The position numbers and the translations under genes are program-made. From contig VHCY01000012.1 in the NCBI GenBank assembly GCA_016871595.1, forward strand, positions 1-42,589: a stretch of DNA of 42,589 nt, in the 5' to 3' direction. Positions 25,381 to 33,940 of the stretch are shown here, one piece after another (positions within the stretch are counted from its first letter, which is position 1; each line of letters starts with the position of its first letter). The DNA comes from Verrucomicrobiota bacterium. GTDB taxonomy: Bacteria > Verrucomicrobiota > Verrucomicrobiia > Opitutales > Opitutaceae. The notes below the pieces were generated by a model. That model saw nothing but the letters and a program-made list of their open reading frames with translations. It was not told the origin of the DNA and did not search any database.

Positions 25381-26757
25381 TCACAGGTAGAGCCAGAACT
25401 TCCGGCTCTGTTGCTGGAAGGCCGTGGCCTGCTCGCGCCATTGGCGAAGCCACTTCTCGACGTCGACCTTCGCGCCCTGCCGGGCGATGTCGTCCGCGAA
25501 GCCCTGCGAGCCCATATGCCGCAGGAAGCCGGAAACGTCGCGGCCCTTGACCGGGCTGAACGGGTTCTGGGGCGAGTACTTGCACGCCAGTTTCATCATC
25601 CAGAAGTTCAGCTCGGTGGGCCGCCATTCGTCCGGGTCGGTGATCTTCACCACCAGGCCGGTGCCGGGCTTCCCGGTCTTGGCGTTGGGGGCGGTCACGC
25701 GCTGGAAGGCGAGCCCGGGGAGCTTCGGCTGCAGGGCGCGGAGCTCCTGCTCCAGTTGCTCGAGCGTCGCGCGGCGGTGGGAGAGGCCGCGGAACGGATG
25801 GGCGGCGCCAACGCCCGTGCGGAAGCCGAGATCGAAGCCGGCCTTCGGGTCGAAATAGGAGCCGAGGCCCGTCATCGGGTAACCCTCCACCGCCGCGAAG
25901 TCGCGGATCATCTTCGAGGTGGGCACGAACTTCAGGCCGGTGTCCGGCCAGCGCATCGACCGCGTCCACCCGCGCATCGTGACCACGCGGAGCTTGCCGC
26001 GGGCGCGGACGGGCTCGGGCACGGCGAGCGCCCCGGGGGTCTCCTTGGCCATTCGGGCGAGTTCCCCGATGGTGAGGCCGTGGACGTACGGCACCGCGAA
26101 GGCGCCGACGTAGTTCTGGCGCGCCCATTGAGGGTCGAGCGGCGGGCCGTCGACCTTCAGGCCCCCGAGGGGATTGGGCCGATCGAGGACGATCACCTCG
26201 ACGTTGTGCTCGAAGCAGCCCTCCATCGCCCAGCGCATTGCCGCGGCAAAGGTGTAGCTGCGCGTGCCGATGTCCTGCAGGTCCACCACGAGGGCGTCGA
26301 GGTCCTTGAGCATCGCCTTGGTCGGGCGGCGCGGCGGGTAGAGGGAGTGGACGGGCAACCCGGTGCGCGCGTCGGTGCCGCTGGCCACGCTCACGGCCGC
26401 CGGGGCGTCGCCGTGGATGCCGTGTTCCGGGCCGAAGAGGGCGACCAGCTTCACCCCGGGGGCCCGCCGGAGCACGTCCACGGTGGGCACGCCGAGGCGG
26501 TTGACGCCGGCGGGATGGGTGAGGAGGCCAAGGCGCTTGCCCTTGACGGTGGCGAAGCCCTCCGCCTCGAGCACGTCGATGCCCAGCATCACGCCCTGGG
26601 TGGCGGGCGGGGCGGGCTGCGGCTGGCTGGCCGGGAGCTGGGCGACGGGGGCCACGGCCTTGGGCGCCGACGCGGAGCGGCAGCCCACGAGCCCAAGGAG
26701 GAGGGCCAGCAGGGGCAGCAGGGGGGGGAGCGCCGGGAGCCGGGCGAGGCCGAACAT
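25381..26757 (-). CDS. NamZ-like exo-beta-N-acetylmuramidase family lipoprotein (DUF1343)
   Basis: A 458-residue protein with a lipobox LLGLVGC (lipidated C26) and a proline-rich linker to about 53, so it is a membrane-anchored periplasmic protein. Residues 57-458 are a full DUF1343 domain: GIDVLEAEGFATVKGKRLGL, HPAGVNRLGVPT, LFGPEHGIHGDAPA (FGPEHG at 108-113), VVDLQDIGTRSYTFAAAMRW, DRPNPLGGLKVDGPPLD and TDPDEWRPTELNFWMM. Members such as Bacillus NamZ release terminal N-acetylmuramic acid from peptidoglycan fragments, so cell-wall recycling is the likely role. It is convergent with fcl and preceded by 66 bp to the SDR gene. Confidence 0.9.
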   Translation of the reverse strand: MFGLARLPALPPLLPLLALLLGLVGCRSASAPKAVAPVAQLPASQPQPAPPATQGVMLGIDVLEAEGFATVKGKRLGLLTHPAGVNRLGVPTVDVLRRAPGVKLVALFGPEHGIHGDAPAAVSVASGTDARTGLPVHSLYPPRRPTKAMLKDLDALVVDLQDIGTRSYTFAAAMRWAMEGCFEHNVEVIVLDRPNPLGGLKVDGPPLDPQWARQNYVGAFAVPYVHGLTIGELARMAKETPGALAVPEPVRARGKLRVVTMRGWTRSMRWPDTGLKFVPTSKMIRDFAAVEGYPMTGLGSYFDPKAGFDLGFRTGVGAAHPFRGLSHRRATLEQLEQELRALQPKLPGLAFQRVTAPNAKTGKPGTGLVVKITDPDEWRPTELNFWMMKLACKYSPQNPFSPVKGRDVSGFLRHMGSQGFADDIARQGAKVDVEKWLRQWREQATAFQQQSRKFWLYL

Positions 26758-26823
26758 AAGGCGGACGAATGGCCGCGCGCCCGGGGCGGGTCGAGCCGTT
26801 TCAGCGGCGCCGGGCCGGCCGGG

Positions 26824-27606
26824 TCAGAGCCGGTGCAGGTGGAACCCGCCGTCGACGTCGAAGGCGGAGCCGGTGGTGAACGGGAAGCGGTCCTCCGCGA
26901 TCGCGCGCACGGCCCGGCCCACGTCCTCCGGCTGGCCCCAGCGGCGGATGGGCGTGATGCCGCGCTCGTCCTGCAGGATCAGCTTATCGTACTTGGCCTT
27001 CACCCCGGCGGTGAGGTCGGTGGCGATCACGCCGGGGCGGATCTCGTACACGTTGATCCCCTCGGTGGCGAGGCGCTCGGCGAAGAGGCCCGTCATCATA
27101 CTCAGGCCGGCCTTGACCATACAGTAATCGCCGCGGTTCACCGAGGCGGTGTAGGCCGAGATGGACGAGATGTTCACGATCCGCCCGCGGAAGCCCTCGG
27201 CGTCGCGCTCCTGCGCCAGCATCCGGCGGGCGATCTGCTGGGTGAGGAGGAACGGGCCCTTGAGGTTGATCGCGAAGAGGCGGTCGAAGCTTTCCTCCGT
27301 GGACTCAAGCAGGTCCGCGCGCACGGTCGGGCCGACGCCCGCGTTGTTCACGAGCAGGTCGATCCGGCCGAGGCCCTCCGCGGCGGCGGCGACCAGACGC
27401 TCGCGGTCGGCGGCGCGAGACACGTCGCCCTGGGTGGTGAAGCCGTCCCCGCCGGCCGCCTGGACGAGCGCGAGGGCCTCGGCGGCGGCGGTGGCGTTGC
27501 CGGCGTAATTGATCATCACCCGGTAACCGCCCCGGGCGAGTTCGATGGCGATGGCGCGGCCGATGCCGCGGGAAGCTCCGGTGACGAGGGCGGTGCGGGT
27601 AGGCAT
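26824..27606 (-). CDS. Short-chain dehydrogenase/reductase (3-ketoacyl-ACP reductase-like)
   Basis: A 260-residue classical SDR. The cofactor motif is TGASRGIG (9-16) and NNAG lies at 87-90. The catalytic residues are Ser147/148 in [15 protein letters not shown], Tyr161 and Lys165 in [23 protein letters not shown] and the C-terminal [15 protein letters not shown] are typical of FabG-like enzymes annotated as 3-ketoacyl-ACP reductases. With no fatty-acid or polyketide genes nearby, the substrate is open. The ATG at 27606 fits the family. It follows the signalling operon by 47 bp on the same strand and could be read through from it, although an inverted repeat lies between. Confidence 0.9.
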   Translation of the reverse strand: MPTRTALVTGASRGIGRAIAIELARGGYRVMINYAGNATAAAEALALVQAAGGDGFTTQGDVSRAADRERLVAAAAEGLGRIDLLVNNAGVGPTVRADLLESTEESFDRLFAINLKGPFLLTQQIARRMLAQERDAEGFRGRIVNISSISAYTASVNRGDYCMVKAGLSMMTGLFAERLATEGINVYEIRPGVIATDLTAGVKAKYDKLILQDERGITPIRRWGQPEDVGRAVRAIAEDRFPFTTGSAFDVDGGFHLHRL

Positions 27607-27623
27607 CCGGCGAGGCCAAGGCC

Positions 27624-27637
27624 CCCGCCGCGGCGGG
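27624..27637. terminator. Palindrome between the histidine kinase gene and the SDR gene
   Basis: CCCGCCG followed directly by CGGCGGG forms a perfect 14-bp palindrome in the 47-bp gap after the hybrid kinase stop. No T-run follows on the minus strand. It could be a weak terminator of the signalling operon or an operator for the SDR gene. Confidence 0.25.
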
Positions 27638-27653
27638 CCAAGCCTTTTCGGCG

Positions 27654-30584
27654 TCAGGCCCGCGGCGCGGGCGCCTTGCCGAGGTGGGCGCGGATCTCGC
27701 CCAGCAGCTTCTCGGTGGTCATCGAATCGCGCTGGACGATGTTCTCCACGCAGGCGCGGAGGGTCTCGCGTTCGGCGGCGGTGAGCTCCTTGGCGGTCAC
27801 CACCACCACGGGCACGCCCCGCCCGTCCTCGCACGCCCGCAACTCGCGCAGGAACTCGAACCCGTCCATCCCCGGCATCATCAGGTCGAGCAGGATGAGC
27901 GCCGGGCGCTGGCGTCCGAACGCCTCCAGGCCGGTCCGGCCGTCGGTCGCCTCGGCGACCTGCCAGCCCTCGCGCTCGAGGGCGTGGCGCAGCACGGCGC
28001 GGTTGTCCGGCAGGTCATCGATCACCAGCGCCCGCGGCTCCTCCCCGCGCGACACGTGGCGGGCGAGGATCGCCGCGAGCTGGCCCCGGTCAATCGGCTT
28101 GGTCAGGTAATCGGCCGCCCCGAGGGCGAAGCCCAGCTGGCGGTCGTCCACGATCGAGATCATCACCACCGGGATGTCGCGGGTGGCCGGGTCGGCCTTG
28201 AGCGCGGTGAGGACGGACCAGCCGTCCATACTCGGCATCATCACGTCGAGGGTGATGAGGCGGGGCTTCAGTTCCCGGGCGAGGGCGAGGGCGTCGCGGC
28301 CGTTGCCCGCGGAACGCACCCGGCAGCCCTCGCGCACGAGGCTGCGGCTGATGATATCGACCACCGTGGGCTCGTCGTCGACCACCAGCACCAGCGGGGC
28401 GGAAGCGTCGCCGGCGGCCGCGACCGGCGCGGGCGGGGGCGGCTCTGCCGCGGGGGTCGGCGCCGGGGCCGGGTCGGTGACCTCGACGGGGACCAGCGCG
28501 GTGAAGACGGTGCCCTGGCCGGGCTGGCTGGTGACGAGGATGTCGCCGCCCATCAGCTGGCAGAACTTGCGGCTGATCGCCAGGCCGAGGCCGGTGCCGC
28601 CGTACTTGCGGGTGGTGGAGGCGTCCGCCTGCACGAACGCCCCGAAGAGTTTCCCCACCTGCTCGGGCGTCATCCCGATGCCCGTGTCCGTCACGCGGAA
28701 CGCGACGCAGGTGCGCCCCTCGTGGGTCGCGGGGGCGACCCCGAGGGTGATCCGGCCCTGATGGGTGAATTTCGCCGCGTTGCTGAGCAGGTTGAAGAGC
28801 GTCTGCCGGACCTTGGTCACGTCGGCCCGCATCCGGCCGACGGCGGGGTCGACCTCGACCGCGAGGGTGTTGCCGTTCTTGGCCACGAGGGGCTGCACGG
28901 TGGCCGCGGTCTCGGCGATCATCTCGGCGACGCCGAAGGCCTCCACGTAGAGGGTCATCTTACCGGCCTCGATCTTCGAGAGGTCGAGGACGTCGTTGAT
29001 GAGCCCGAGGAGGTGTTTGCCGGCGCCGTGGATCTTGCGCAGGTCGGGCAGGAAGGCGTCCTGGCCCGTGTCCTCAGCCTCCTCCATCAGCATCTCGCTG
29101 TAGCCGATGATGGCGTTCATCGGCGTGCGCAGCTCGTGGCTCATATTGGCGAGGAAGGCGCTCTTGGTCCGGTTGGCCTGCTCCGCCGCCTCCTGCGCGG
29201 CGCGCAGCTCGGCCTCCGCCTGCTTGCGGTGGGTGATGTCCGTCTGGACCACGATGTAGTTCCGGACTTCACCCTGCTCGTCCAAAATCGGCTGGCCGTC
29301 GGCGAGGATCCACACGGGGCGGCCGGACTTGTGGTAGTTGAGGATCTCGAGCTGGAAGCCGCGCCGCTCCTGCCGCGCCCGCTTCTTCTCCGCGAGCGTG
29401 GCCGGCGAGGTGTCCGGCCCCATCAGGAACTCGTCGGGGTGGCGGCCGAGTGCCTCCGTCTCGGGGTAGCCGGTGAGCCGGGTGAAGGCGTCGTTGATCC
29501 ACTCGATGCGGCCGGTCGACCCGGTGATGAGCACGCCGTTGTGGGTCCGGCTGGCGACTAGGGCTAGCTTGCGCGCTTCCTCGCGCAGGCGTTCCGCGGT
29601 GGTCAGGGCCTGCGAGAGCCGCCGGGCGAAGAACAGCCCGAGCCCGAGCGCGGCGAGGATCATCGGGCTCATAAAGCCGAAGACGGGCAGGACCTGGTCC
29701 CACGAGGCGCGGTCGATCTGCGCGAGGTCGACGCCCACCAGCAGGGTGAAGCCCCACTCGGGGAACAGTTCCTTGCGCCACGACCAGTCGCCCTCGACCC
29801 AGGTCGCCGCCGCGCCCGCCGCGCCAGCCCGCGCCGATTCCACCAGCCGCACCTTCGTGGTGGGCACGGGGAACAGGGGCTCGCCCCGCCGATCGAGCAG
29901 CGCGATCACGCTCTGGCCGAGCAGCTGCGCTTCCTCGAGCAGGCGGCCGACCTGCGAGATGGCCTCGATCGGGTAGCCCACGTAGAGCACCCCGATCACG
30001 GCGCCGGCCGCGTCGCGCACCGGCTCGTAACCGGTGAGGTAGGCGCGGCCGAGGATGTCGGCCACGCCGTAGTAGGCGTCGCCCCGCCGCAGCGCCGCCA
30101 TCGCCGGGCCCGCCGGATCGAGCACGGTCCCGATCGCGCGGTTGCCGTCGGCGCGCCGCACGTTGGTGGAGATGCGCACGAAGTCGTCGCCGTCCCGCGT
30201 GAAGAGGGTCGCGGTCCCGCCGACGAGGTCCACCGTGCGGTCGACGAGCGTGTTGCCGGCTGCACCCCGAAGGTTGCCGAAACGGAGGTCGCGGACGGTC
30301 CTTGCCTCCACCACGACGGGATCACCGGCGGCCGCCGGGCCCTCCGCGGCCGCGAGTTGCCGCAGCACGCGCATCGAGGACTGCACCCGCTCGAGGTACA
30401 GGCTGCGCATCGTCCAGAGGGTCCGGCCGACCTCGGCCACCTGCTGGTCCACCTCCGCGTGGAGGGTGGTGCGGATCTCCTGGCGGAGCAGGCGGAAGCC
30501 GCCGGCGAGGCCGCCGCCGACCAGCGCGCAGAGGAGGAGGAAGCCGCCGAGGAAGCGGAGGTTGAAGGCGGTTTTCGGGGCCAT
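27654..30584 (-). CDS. Membrane hybrid sensor histidine kinase: Cache, PAS, HisKA, HATPase, two receiver domains
   Basis: A 976-residue protein, last gene of the signalling operon. Membrane helices at about 10-30 and 301-320 flank a periplasmic Cache_3/Cache_2-type sensor (about 35-295). Its segment [20 protein letters not shown] and [15 protein letters not shown] is typical of small-ligand Cache domains. A PAS domain follows (about 345-455, [19 protein letters not shown]). The DHp helix is [20 protein letters not shown] with phospho-acceptor H483. The HATPase has [16 protein letters not shown] and [11 protein letters not shown]. Receiver domains at about 731-845 and 851-965 carry phospho-acceptors D780 ([10 protein letters not shown]) and D900 ([10 protein letters not shown]). 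It can sense an extracytoplasmic ligand and feed a phosphorelay, plausibly to the response regulators encoded just upstream. Confidence 0.94.
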   Translation of the reverse strand: MAPKTAFNLRFLGGFLLLCALVGGGLAGGFRLLRQEIRTTLHAEVDQQVAEVGRTLWTMRSLYLERVQSSMRVLRQLAAAEGPAAAGDPVVVEARTVRDLRFGNLRGAAGNTLVDRTVDLVGGTATLFTRDGDDFVRISTNVRRADGNRAIGTVLDPAGPAMAALRRGDAYYGVADILGRAYLTGYEPVRDAAGAVIGVLYVGYPIEAISQVGRLLEEAQLLGQSVIALLDRRGEPLFPVPTTKVRLVESARAGAAGAAATWVEGDWSWRKELFPEWGFTLLVGVDLAQIDRASWDQVLPVFGFMSPMILAALGLGLFFARRLSQALTTAERLREEARKLALVASRTHNGVLITGSTGRIEWINDAFTRLTGYPETEALGRHPDEFLMGPDTSPATLAEKKRARQERRGFQLEILNYHKSGRPVWILADGQPILDEQGEVRNYIVVQTDITHRKQAEAELRAAQEAAEQANRTKSAFLANMSHELRTPMNAIIGYSEMLMEEAEDTGQDAFLPDLRKIHGAGKHLLGLINDVLDLSKIEAGKMTLYVEAFGVAEMIAETAATVQPLVAKNGNTLAVEVDPAVGRMRADVTKVRQTLFNLLSNAAKFTHQGRITLGVAPATHEGRTCVAFRVTDTGIGMTPEQVGKLFGAFVQADASTTRKYGGTGLGLAISRKFCQLMGGDILVTSQPGQGTVFTALVPVEVTDPAPAPTPAAEPPPPAPVAAAGDASAPLVLVVDDEPTVVDIISRSLVREGCRVRSAGNGRDALALARELKPRLITLDVMMPSMDGWSVLTALKADPATRDIPVVMISIVDDRQLGFALGAADYLTKPIDRGQLAAILARHVSRGEEPRALVIDDLPDNRAVLRHALEREGWQVAEATDGRTGLEAFGRQRPALILLDLMMPGMDGFEFLRELRACEDGRGVPVVVVTAKELTAAERETLRACVENIVQRDSMTTEKLLGEIRAHLGKAPAPRA

Positions 30585-30607
30585 CGGGAAAGCGGCGCTG
30601 CCGGCCG

Positions 30608-32089
30608 TCAGAGGTCGAGGCGCATAATCGAGAAATCGTCGTCCAGCATCGTCGCGCCGCGCAGCGCGCGGGCGCGGGCGAGCAAGGCGGCCAGGTCCTC
30701 CGCGGCCGTACCCGCGGGTGGCGCCGTGAAGTGACGCTCAAAGTCCGCTGCCGGCCACATCTCGCCTGAGGGTAGGGTGATCTCGAAGGTGCCGTCGCTG
30801 ACCACGTAGAGCTGCGCTCCTGCAGGGAGCGTCCGCTCGATGGTCCGGTAGACGGTGCCGCTCATCCCGCCGAGGATCATCCCTGGGCCCCGCAGGCGCT
30901 CGACCTTCCGCTCCGCGCCCGCCGGCGTGGCGAGCAGCGCCGCGGGGTGCCCGGCGCTCGCGAGGCGCAAGCGGCGGGAGGAGGGCGACCAGACCCCGTA
31001 CCAGATGGTGAAGTACATCCCGTTCTGGTTCTCCATCAGGAAGACCTCGTTGAGGGCGGTGAGCACCGCGCCCGGGTCCCGGAAGTCAACGCCCGGGAGC
31101 GATCCGTGGCGGAGCACGTTGCCCGCCGTCACCGAGAGCAGGGCGGCGCCGACGCCGTGCCCGCAGACGTCGAGCAGGTAGATCGCGAGGTGGTCCGGAT
31201 CGATCCAGTGGTGGCCGAAGGCGTCGCCCCCGAGTTCCGTGGAGGGCACGAGCAGCCACTCCGAGCGCACCGGGCCCGAGGTGAGCGGCGGCGGCAAGAT
31301 CGAGCGGACGTAGTTCTCCGCCTCCTGCAGTTCCGCCTGCAGGCGCTGCTGGGTCTCCTCGATGGTGCGGACGTAGGCCCGCTCCTGGTCGCGGAACCGC
31401 TTCTTCTCGAGGCCGGCCCCGATCCGCGCGCGCAGCAGGGTCGGGTTGAAGGGCTTCGGGAGGTAATCCTCGGCCCCCCGCTCGATGCAGCGCACCACGC
31501 TCCCGAGCTCGTCGAGGGCGGAGATCATTATGACCGGCAGGTGGCTGAGCGCCGGGTCGGCCTTGATCTCGACCAGGGTGCCGTGGCCGTCGAGCACGGG
31601 CATCATCACGTCCAGCAGGACGAGGTCGTGGGGCGCGGCGCGCAGGCGTTCGAGGGCCTTGCGGCCGTCGCCGGCGACGGCGGTGGTGTGGCCCTGGCGC
31701 TCGAGCTGGCGGGCGAGCATATCCCGGTTCCCGGGCTGGTCGTCCACGACGAGGATCCGGCCGGTGATCGGGGCGCGCGCGTGCCCGGGGTCGGCGACCG
31801 GGGGTGCGGAACCGCCGGCCGGGGGCGCGGCCGGGGCCGCGGCGGCGGCGGTCGACGCCACGATCTCGCCCGCGAGCGTCACGCGCTCGTCGGTGAGGTT
31901 GCGGTTGATCAGGTCGAGCAGCTGGCGGGCGGCGCCGCGGATGCGCTCGAGGTCAGGCCCGTAGGCTGCGTGCCCGGCGTCGGCGGCCTCCTCGGCCAGC
32001 AGCTCGCTGTAGCCGATGATCTGGTTGAGGGGGGTCCGCAGGTCGTGCCGCAGGTGCGAGAGCGACGAGCGGTCGGTCGGGGCGGACAT
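30608..32089 (-). CDS. DHp-like / receiver / SpoIIE-type PP2C phosphatase response regulator
   Basis: A 493-residue cytoplasmic protein. Residues about 10-66 resemble a histidine-kinase DHp hairpin (LSHLRHDLRTPLNQIIGYSE, H15), but no ATPase domain follows. After an Ala/Pro linker comes a receiver domain (about 111-225) with D160 in LVLLDVMMPVLDG and K212 in YLPKPFNP. A coiled-coil signalling helix follows (about 226-262). The rest is a SpoIIE/RsbU-type PP2C phosphatase with STELGGDAFGHHWID, YLLDVCGHGVGAALLS, LASAGHPAALL and a C-terminal LDDDFSIMRLDL. Such proteins dephosphorylate STAS anti-anti-sigma factors when the receiver is phosphorylated. Here the likely substrate is the STAS protein at 33165 or 35702. 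The ATG at 32089 begins directly before the DHp helix. Confidence 0.93.
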   Translation of the reverse strand: MSAPTDRSSLSHLRHDLRTPLNQIIGYSELLAEEAADAGHAAYGPDLERIRGAARQLLDLINRNLTDERVTLAGEIVASTAAAAAPAAPPAGGSAPPVADPGHARAPITGRILVVDDQPGNRDMLARQLERQGHTTAVAGDGRKALERLRAAPHDLVLLDVMMPVLDGHGTLVEIKADPALSHLPVIMISALDELGSVVRCIERGAEDYLPKPFNPTLLRARIGAGLEKKRFRDQERAYVRTIEETQQRLQAELQEAENYVRSILPPPLTSGPVRSEWLLVPSTELGGDAFGHHWIDPDHLAIYLLDVCGHGVGAALLSVTAGNVLRHGSLPGVDFRDPGAVLTALNEVFLMENQNGMYFTIWYGVWSPSSRRLRLASAGHPAALLATPAGAERKVERLRGPGMILGGMSGTVYRTIERTLPAGAQLYVVSDGTFEITLPSGEMWPAADFERHFTAPPAGTAAEDLAALLARARALRGATMLDDDFSIMRLDL

Positions 32090-32103
32090 CGGGCGGCGGC
32101 GCC

Positions 32104-32484
32104 TCAGGCCGCGGGGGTGCCCGGACCGGCGTATTTCTCGATCTTGGGCAGCAGCCGCGTGAGGTCGATCGGCTTGGTGTCGTAGTCGTCGCACCCGGCC
32201 GCGAGGGCCTGCTCGCGGTCGCCCGCCATCGCGTGGGCGGTCAGGGCGATCACGGGGATGGCCTTGGTCGCGGGATCCGCCTTGATGCGGCGGGTCGCCT
32301 CCCAGCCGTCGATCACCGGCAGGCTCATATCCATCAGGATCACGTTCGGCCGGGTCGTGCCGGCAAGGTCCACGCCCTGCTGGCCGTCGACGGCGATCAC
32401 GACCTCGTAGCCGCGGCGGAGGAGGCGCCGCGACAGCATGTCGCGGTTCATCTCATTGTCTTCGACGAGGAGGATCTTGGGCAT
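32104..32484 (-). CDS. Single-domain response regulator (CheY/DivK-like receiver)
   Basis: A 126-residue receiver with no output domain. Acidic pocket residues are in ILLVEDNEMNRDML, the phospho-acceptor is D52 in VILMDMSLPVIDGWEATRRI, the switch threonine is in IPVIALTAHAM and the lysine in DYDTKPIDLTRLL. The sequence resembles DivK-type shuttles and the receivers of hybrid kinases. It lies between the GPP34 gene (12 bp) and the phosphatase gene (14 bp). It may carry phosphate between the hybrid kinase and other partners, or compete for it. Confidence 0.93.
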   Translation of the reverse strand: MPKILLVEDNEMNRDMLSRRLLRRGYEVVIAVDGQQGVDLAGTTRPNVILMDMSLPVIDGWEATRRIKADPATKAIPVIALTAHAMAGDREQALAAGCDDYDTKPIDLTRLLPKIEKYAGPGTPAA

Positions 32485-32496
32485 CGGAGGGCGGGG

Positions 32497-33162
32497 TCAG
32501 AGGCGCATCGGCGAGGCGCCGAGGAGGGCCTTGCCAAGGGCGTCGATCGCGCGGGAGACCTCGCGGCCGACGAGGTCCAGCTTCGCGAGGGAGGCGAGGC
32601 GGTCGGCGCGGGCGTTGGACTCGGGCCCGCGGAAGATCACCGCGGCCAGCTGGCAGGCGCAGAGCAGGCTCAGCAGGGTCGCGTCGCGCGGGTCCGGCAG
32701 GTCGTCACCGAGGATGAGCGCCCGGAGGCGGGTGCGGACCTCGATCCGCTCGTGGTTGTCCACTGTCGGGTAGCGCCGTACGCCGAAGACCCAAAGCACC
32801 TTGCTCTCCTCGCGGCGCAGGATGCCGCGCTCCACCAGCCGGTCATCCGCCGCCGCCTCGAGCCAGGCGGAGCGCTGGGCGAGGATGCCGAGCCAGGAGC
32901 CCACCGGTTCCGGGGTCCGGTCCGCGGCGAGAACCTTCAGCACCTCGTCCAGAATTGGGTCCCCCGTGGGAGCCGTGCTGAGCACGGTCAGCGCGGCCGG
33001 GTCCGTGTCGATGCGGCCCAGATGAGAGAGATCACAGAGCGCGGCGCCGGCGAGGGCGTAGCTGAAGCCGAGGGTCGGCATCGGCAGGCGTTTGCCGGAG
33101 GCATCGTCGAGGGCGAGCAGCGCGATCTCCTCGACGAAGGTGAGCTGGAGGGAGGGGATCAT
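32497..33162 (-). CDS. GPP34 (GOLPH3/Vps74-family) protein
   Basis: A 221-residue helical protein with the GPP34 domain layout. It opens LTFVEEIALLALDDASGKRL, followed by YALAGAALCDLSHLGRIDTD, then GDPILDEVLKVLAAD. The middle has WLGILAQRSAWLEAAADDRL with VERGILRREESKVLWVFGVRRYP, and DLPDPRDATLLSLLCACQLA comes near the C-terminus. In eukaryotes GOLPH3/Vps74 binds phosphatidylinositol-4-phosphate and glycosyltransferase tails at the Golgi. Bacterial members are common in Actinobacteria and have no settled role. It is embedded between the STAS gene (2 bp away) and the response regulator, so a link to partner-switching output or to anionic membrane lipid is likely but unproven. Whether lipid-binding residues are kept cannot be judged without alignment. 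Confidence 0.82.
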   Translation of the reverse strand: MIPSLQLTFVEEIALLALDDASGKRLPMPTLGFSYALAGAALCDLSHLGRIDTDPAALTVLSTAPTGDPILDEVLKVLAADRTPEPVGSWLGILAQRSAWLEAAADDRLVERGILRREESKVLWVFGVRRYPTVDNHERIEVRTRLRALILGDDLPDPRDATLLSLLCACQLAAVIFRGPESNARADRLASLAKLDLVGREVSRAIDALGKALLGASPMRL

Positions 33163-33164
33163 CG

Positions 33165-33500
33165 TCAGGCGAGGCTGGCGGCGGCGGCGGCGGCCGAGGG
33201 GTGGACGGCCAGGACCTCAAGGAATCCGGACAACTCGAAGACCTCGTGCACCGGCGGGGTGAGGGCGGCGAACGCCGCGCGGCCGCCCGCGGACTTGAGC
33301 TTCTTCGCCCCGCCAAGGAATACCCGCAGACCGGCGCTGCTCACGTAGTTGAGCGCGGCGCAGTCGAGCACCACCTTGCGCGTGCCCGCCGCGACCAGGG
33401 CGTCCAAGCGCTGTTCCAGCTGGGGACTGGCGAGGCCGTCGAGGCGGCCCTGCAGGGCCAGCACCGTGATGTCGTTCTGGGTCGAGGCGGTGATTTCCAT
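33165..33500 (-). CDS. STAS-domain anti-anti-sigma factor
   Basis: A 111-residue single STAS domain (MEITASTQNDITVLALQGRL). The regulatory phosphorylation site is in YVSSAGLRVFLGG (Ser54/Ser55), the place where RsbW-type kinases phosphorylate RsbV/SpoIIAA. Unphosphorylated, it should bind the kinase encoded 5 bp upstream and free that kinase's other target; the SpoIIE-type phosphatase of the operon should reverse phosphorylation. It is followed after only 2 bp by the GPP34 gene. The assignment is secure by motif and context, while the final target of the switch is not encoded nearby. Confidence 0.93.
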   Translation of the reverse strand: MEITASTQNDITVLALQGRLDGLASPQLEQRLDALVAAGTRKVVLDCAALNYVSSAGLRVFLGGAKKLKSAGGRAAFAALTPPVHEVFELSGFLEVLAVHPSAAAAAASLA

Positions 33501-33505
33501 AGGGA

Positions 33506-33937
33506 TCAGGGGGCGGGTGGGGCGAGGGCGCGCGCGAGGGTGAGCACGTTGCGGCCATCCCGACGCTCGTAGGCCGCGGAGTCCATCAGCTTTTTCACGA
33601 GGTGCACCCCCAGCCCGCCGATGCCGCGCTCGGCTAGGGGCGCGTGGATGTCCACCTCCGCCCGGGCCAGGGGATCGTAGGCGGGGGCATCGTCGGTGAG
33701 CACGGCCGTCACCCGCCGCCCCTCGCGCCGCAGTTCCAGGGTGAAGGCGTGGCCGGGCCGCCCGCCGTAGCCGTGGGAGATGACGTTGGTGACGGCCTCC
33801 TCGAGCGCGAGCTGGAGGGCGTGGAGGTCGCGCGGCCCGGGTTCGAGGGGCCCGCAGAACGCCTCCACCGCGTCCGCCACGCGCGGGATCTCCTCGAGGG
33901 AGCTGGTGAGCGGGAGCAGTTGGACGGCCGGGGTCAT
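33506..33937 (-). CDS. RsbW/SpoIIAB-like serine kinase anti-sigma factor
   Basis: A 143-residue protein of the HATPase_c_2 family. The N box is LQLALEEAVTNVISHGY (E46, N51), the G1-type motif is LTDDAPAYDP and the G2-type loop is GIGGLGVHLVKKL. These are the ATP-binding features of GHKL serine kinases that phosphorylate STAS partners and sequester a sigma factor or another effector. It lies 3 bp after the ABC ATPase gene and 5 bp before the STAS gene. No sigma factor gene occurs in the window, so the sequestered target is either encoded elsewhere or is not a sigma factor. Confidence 0.93.
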   Translation of the reverse strand: MTPAVQLLPLTSSLEEIPRVADAVEAFCGPLEPGPRDLHALQLALEEAVTNVISHGYGGRPGHAFTLELRREGRRVTAVLTDDAPAYDPLARAEVDIHAPLAERGIGGLGVHLVKKLMDSAAYERRDGRNVLTLARALAPPAP

Positions 33938-33940
33938 CGT

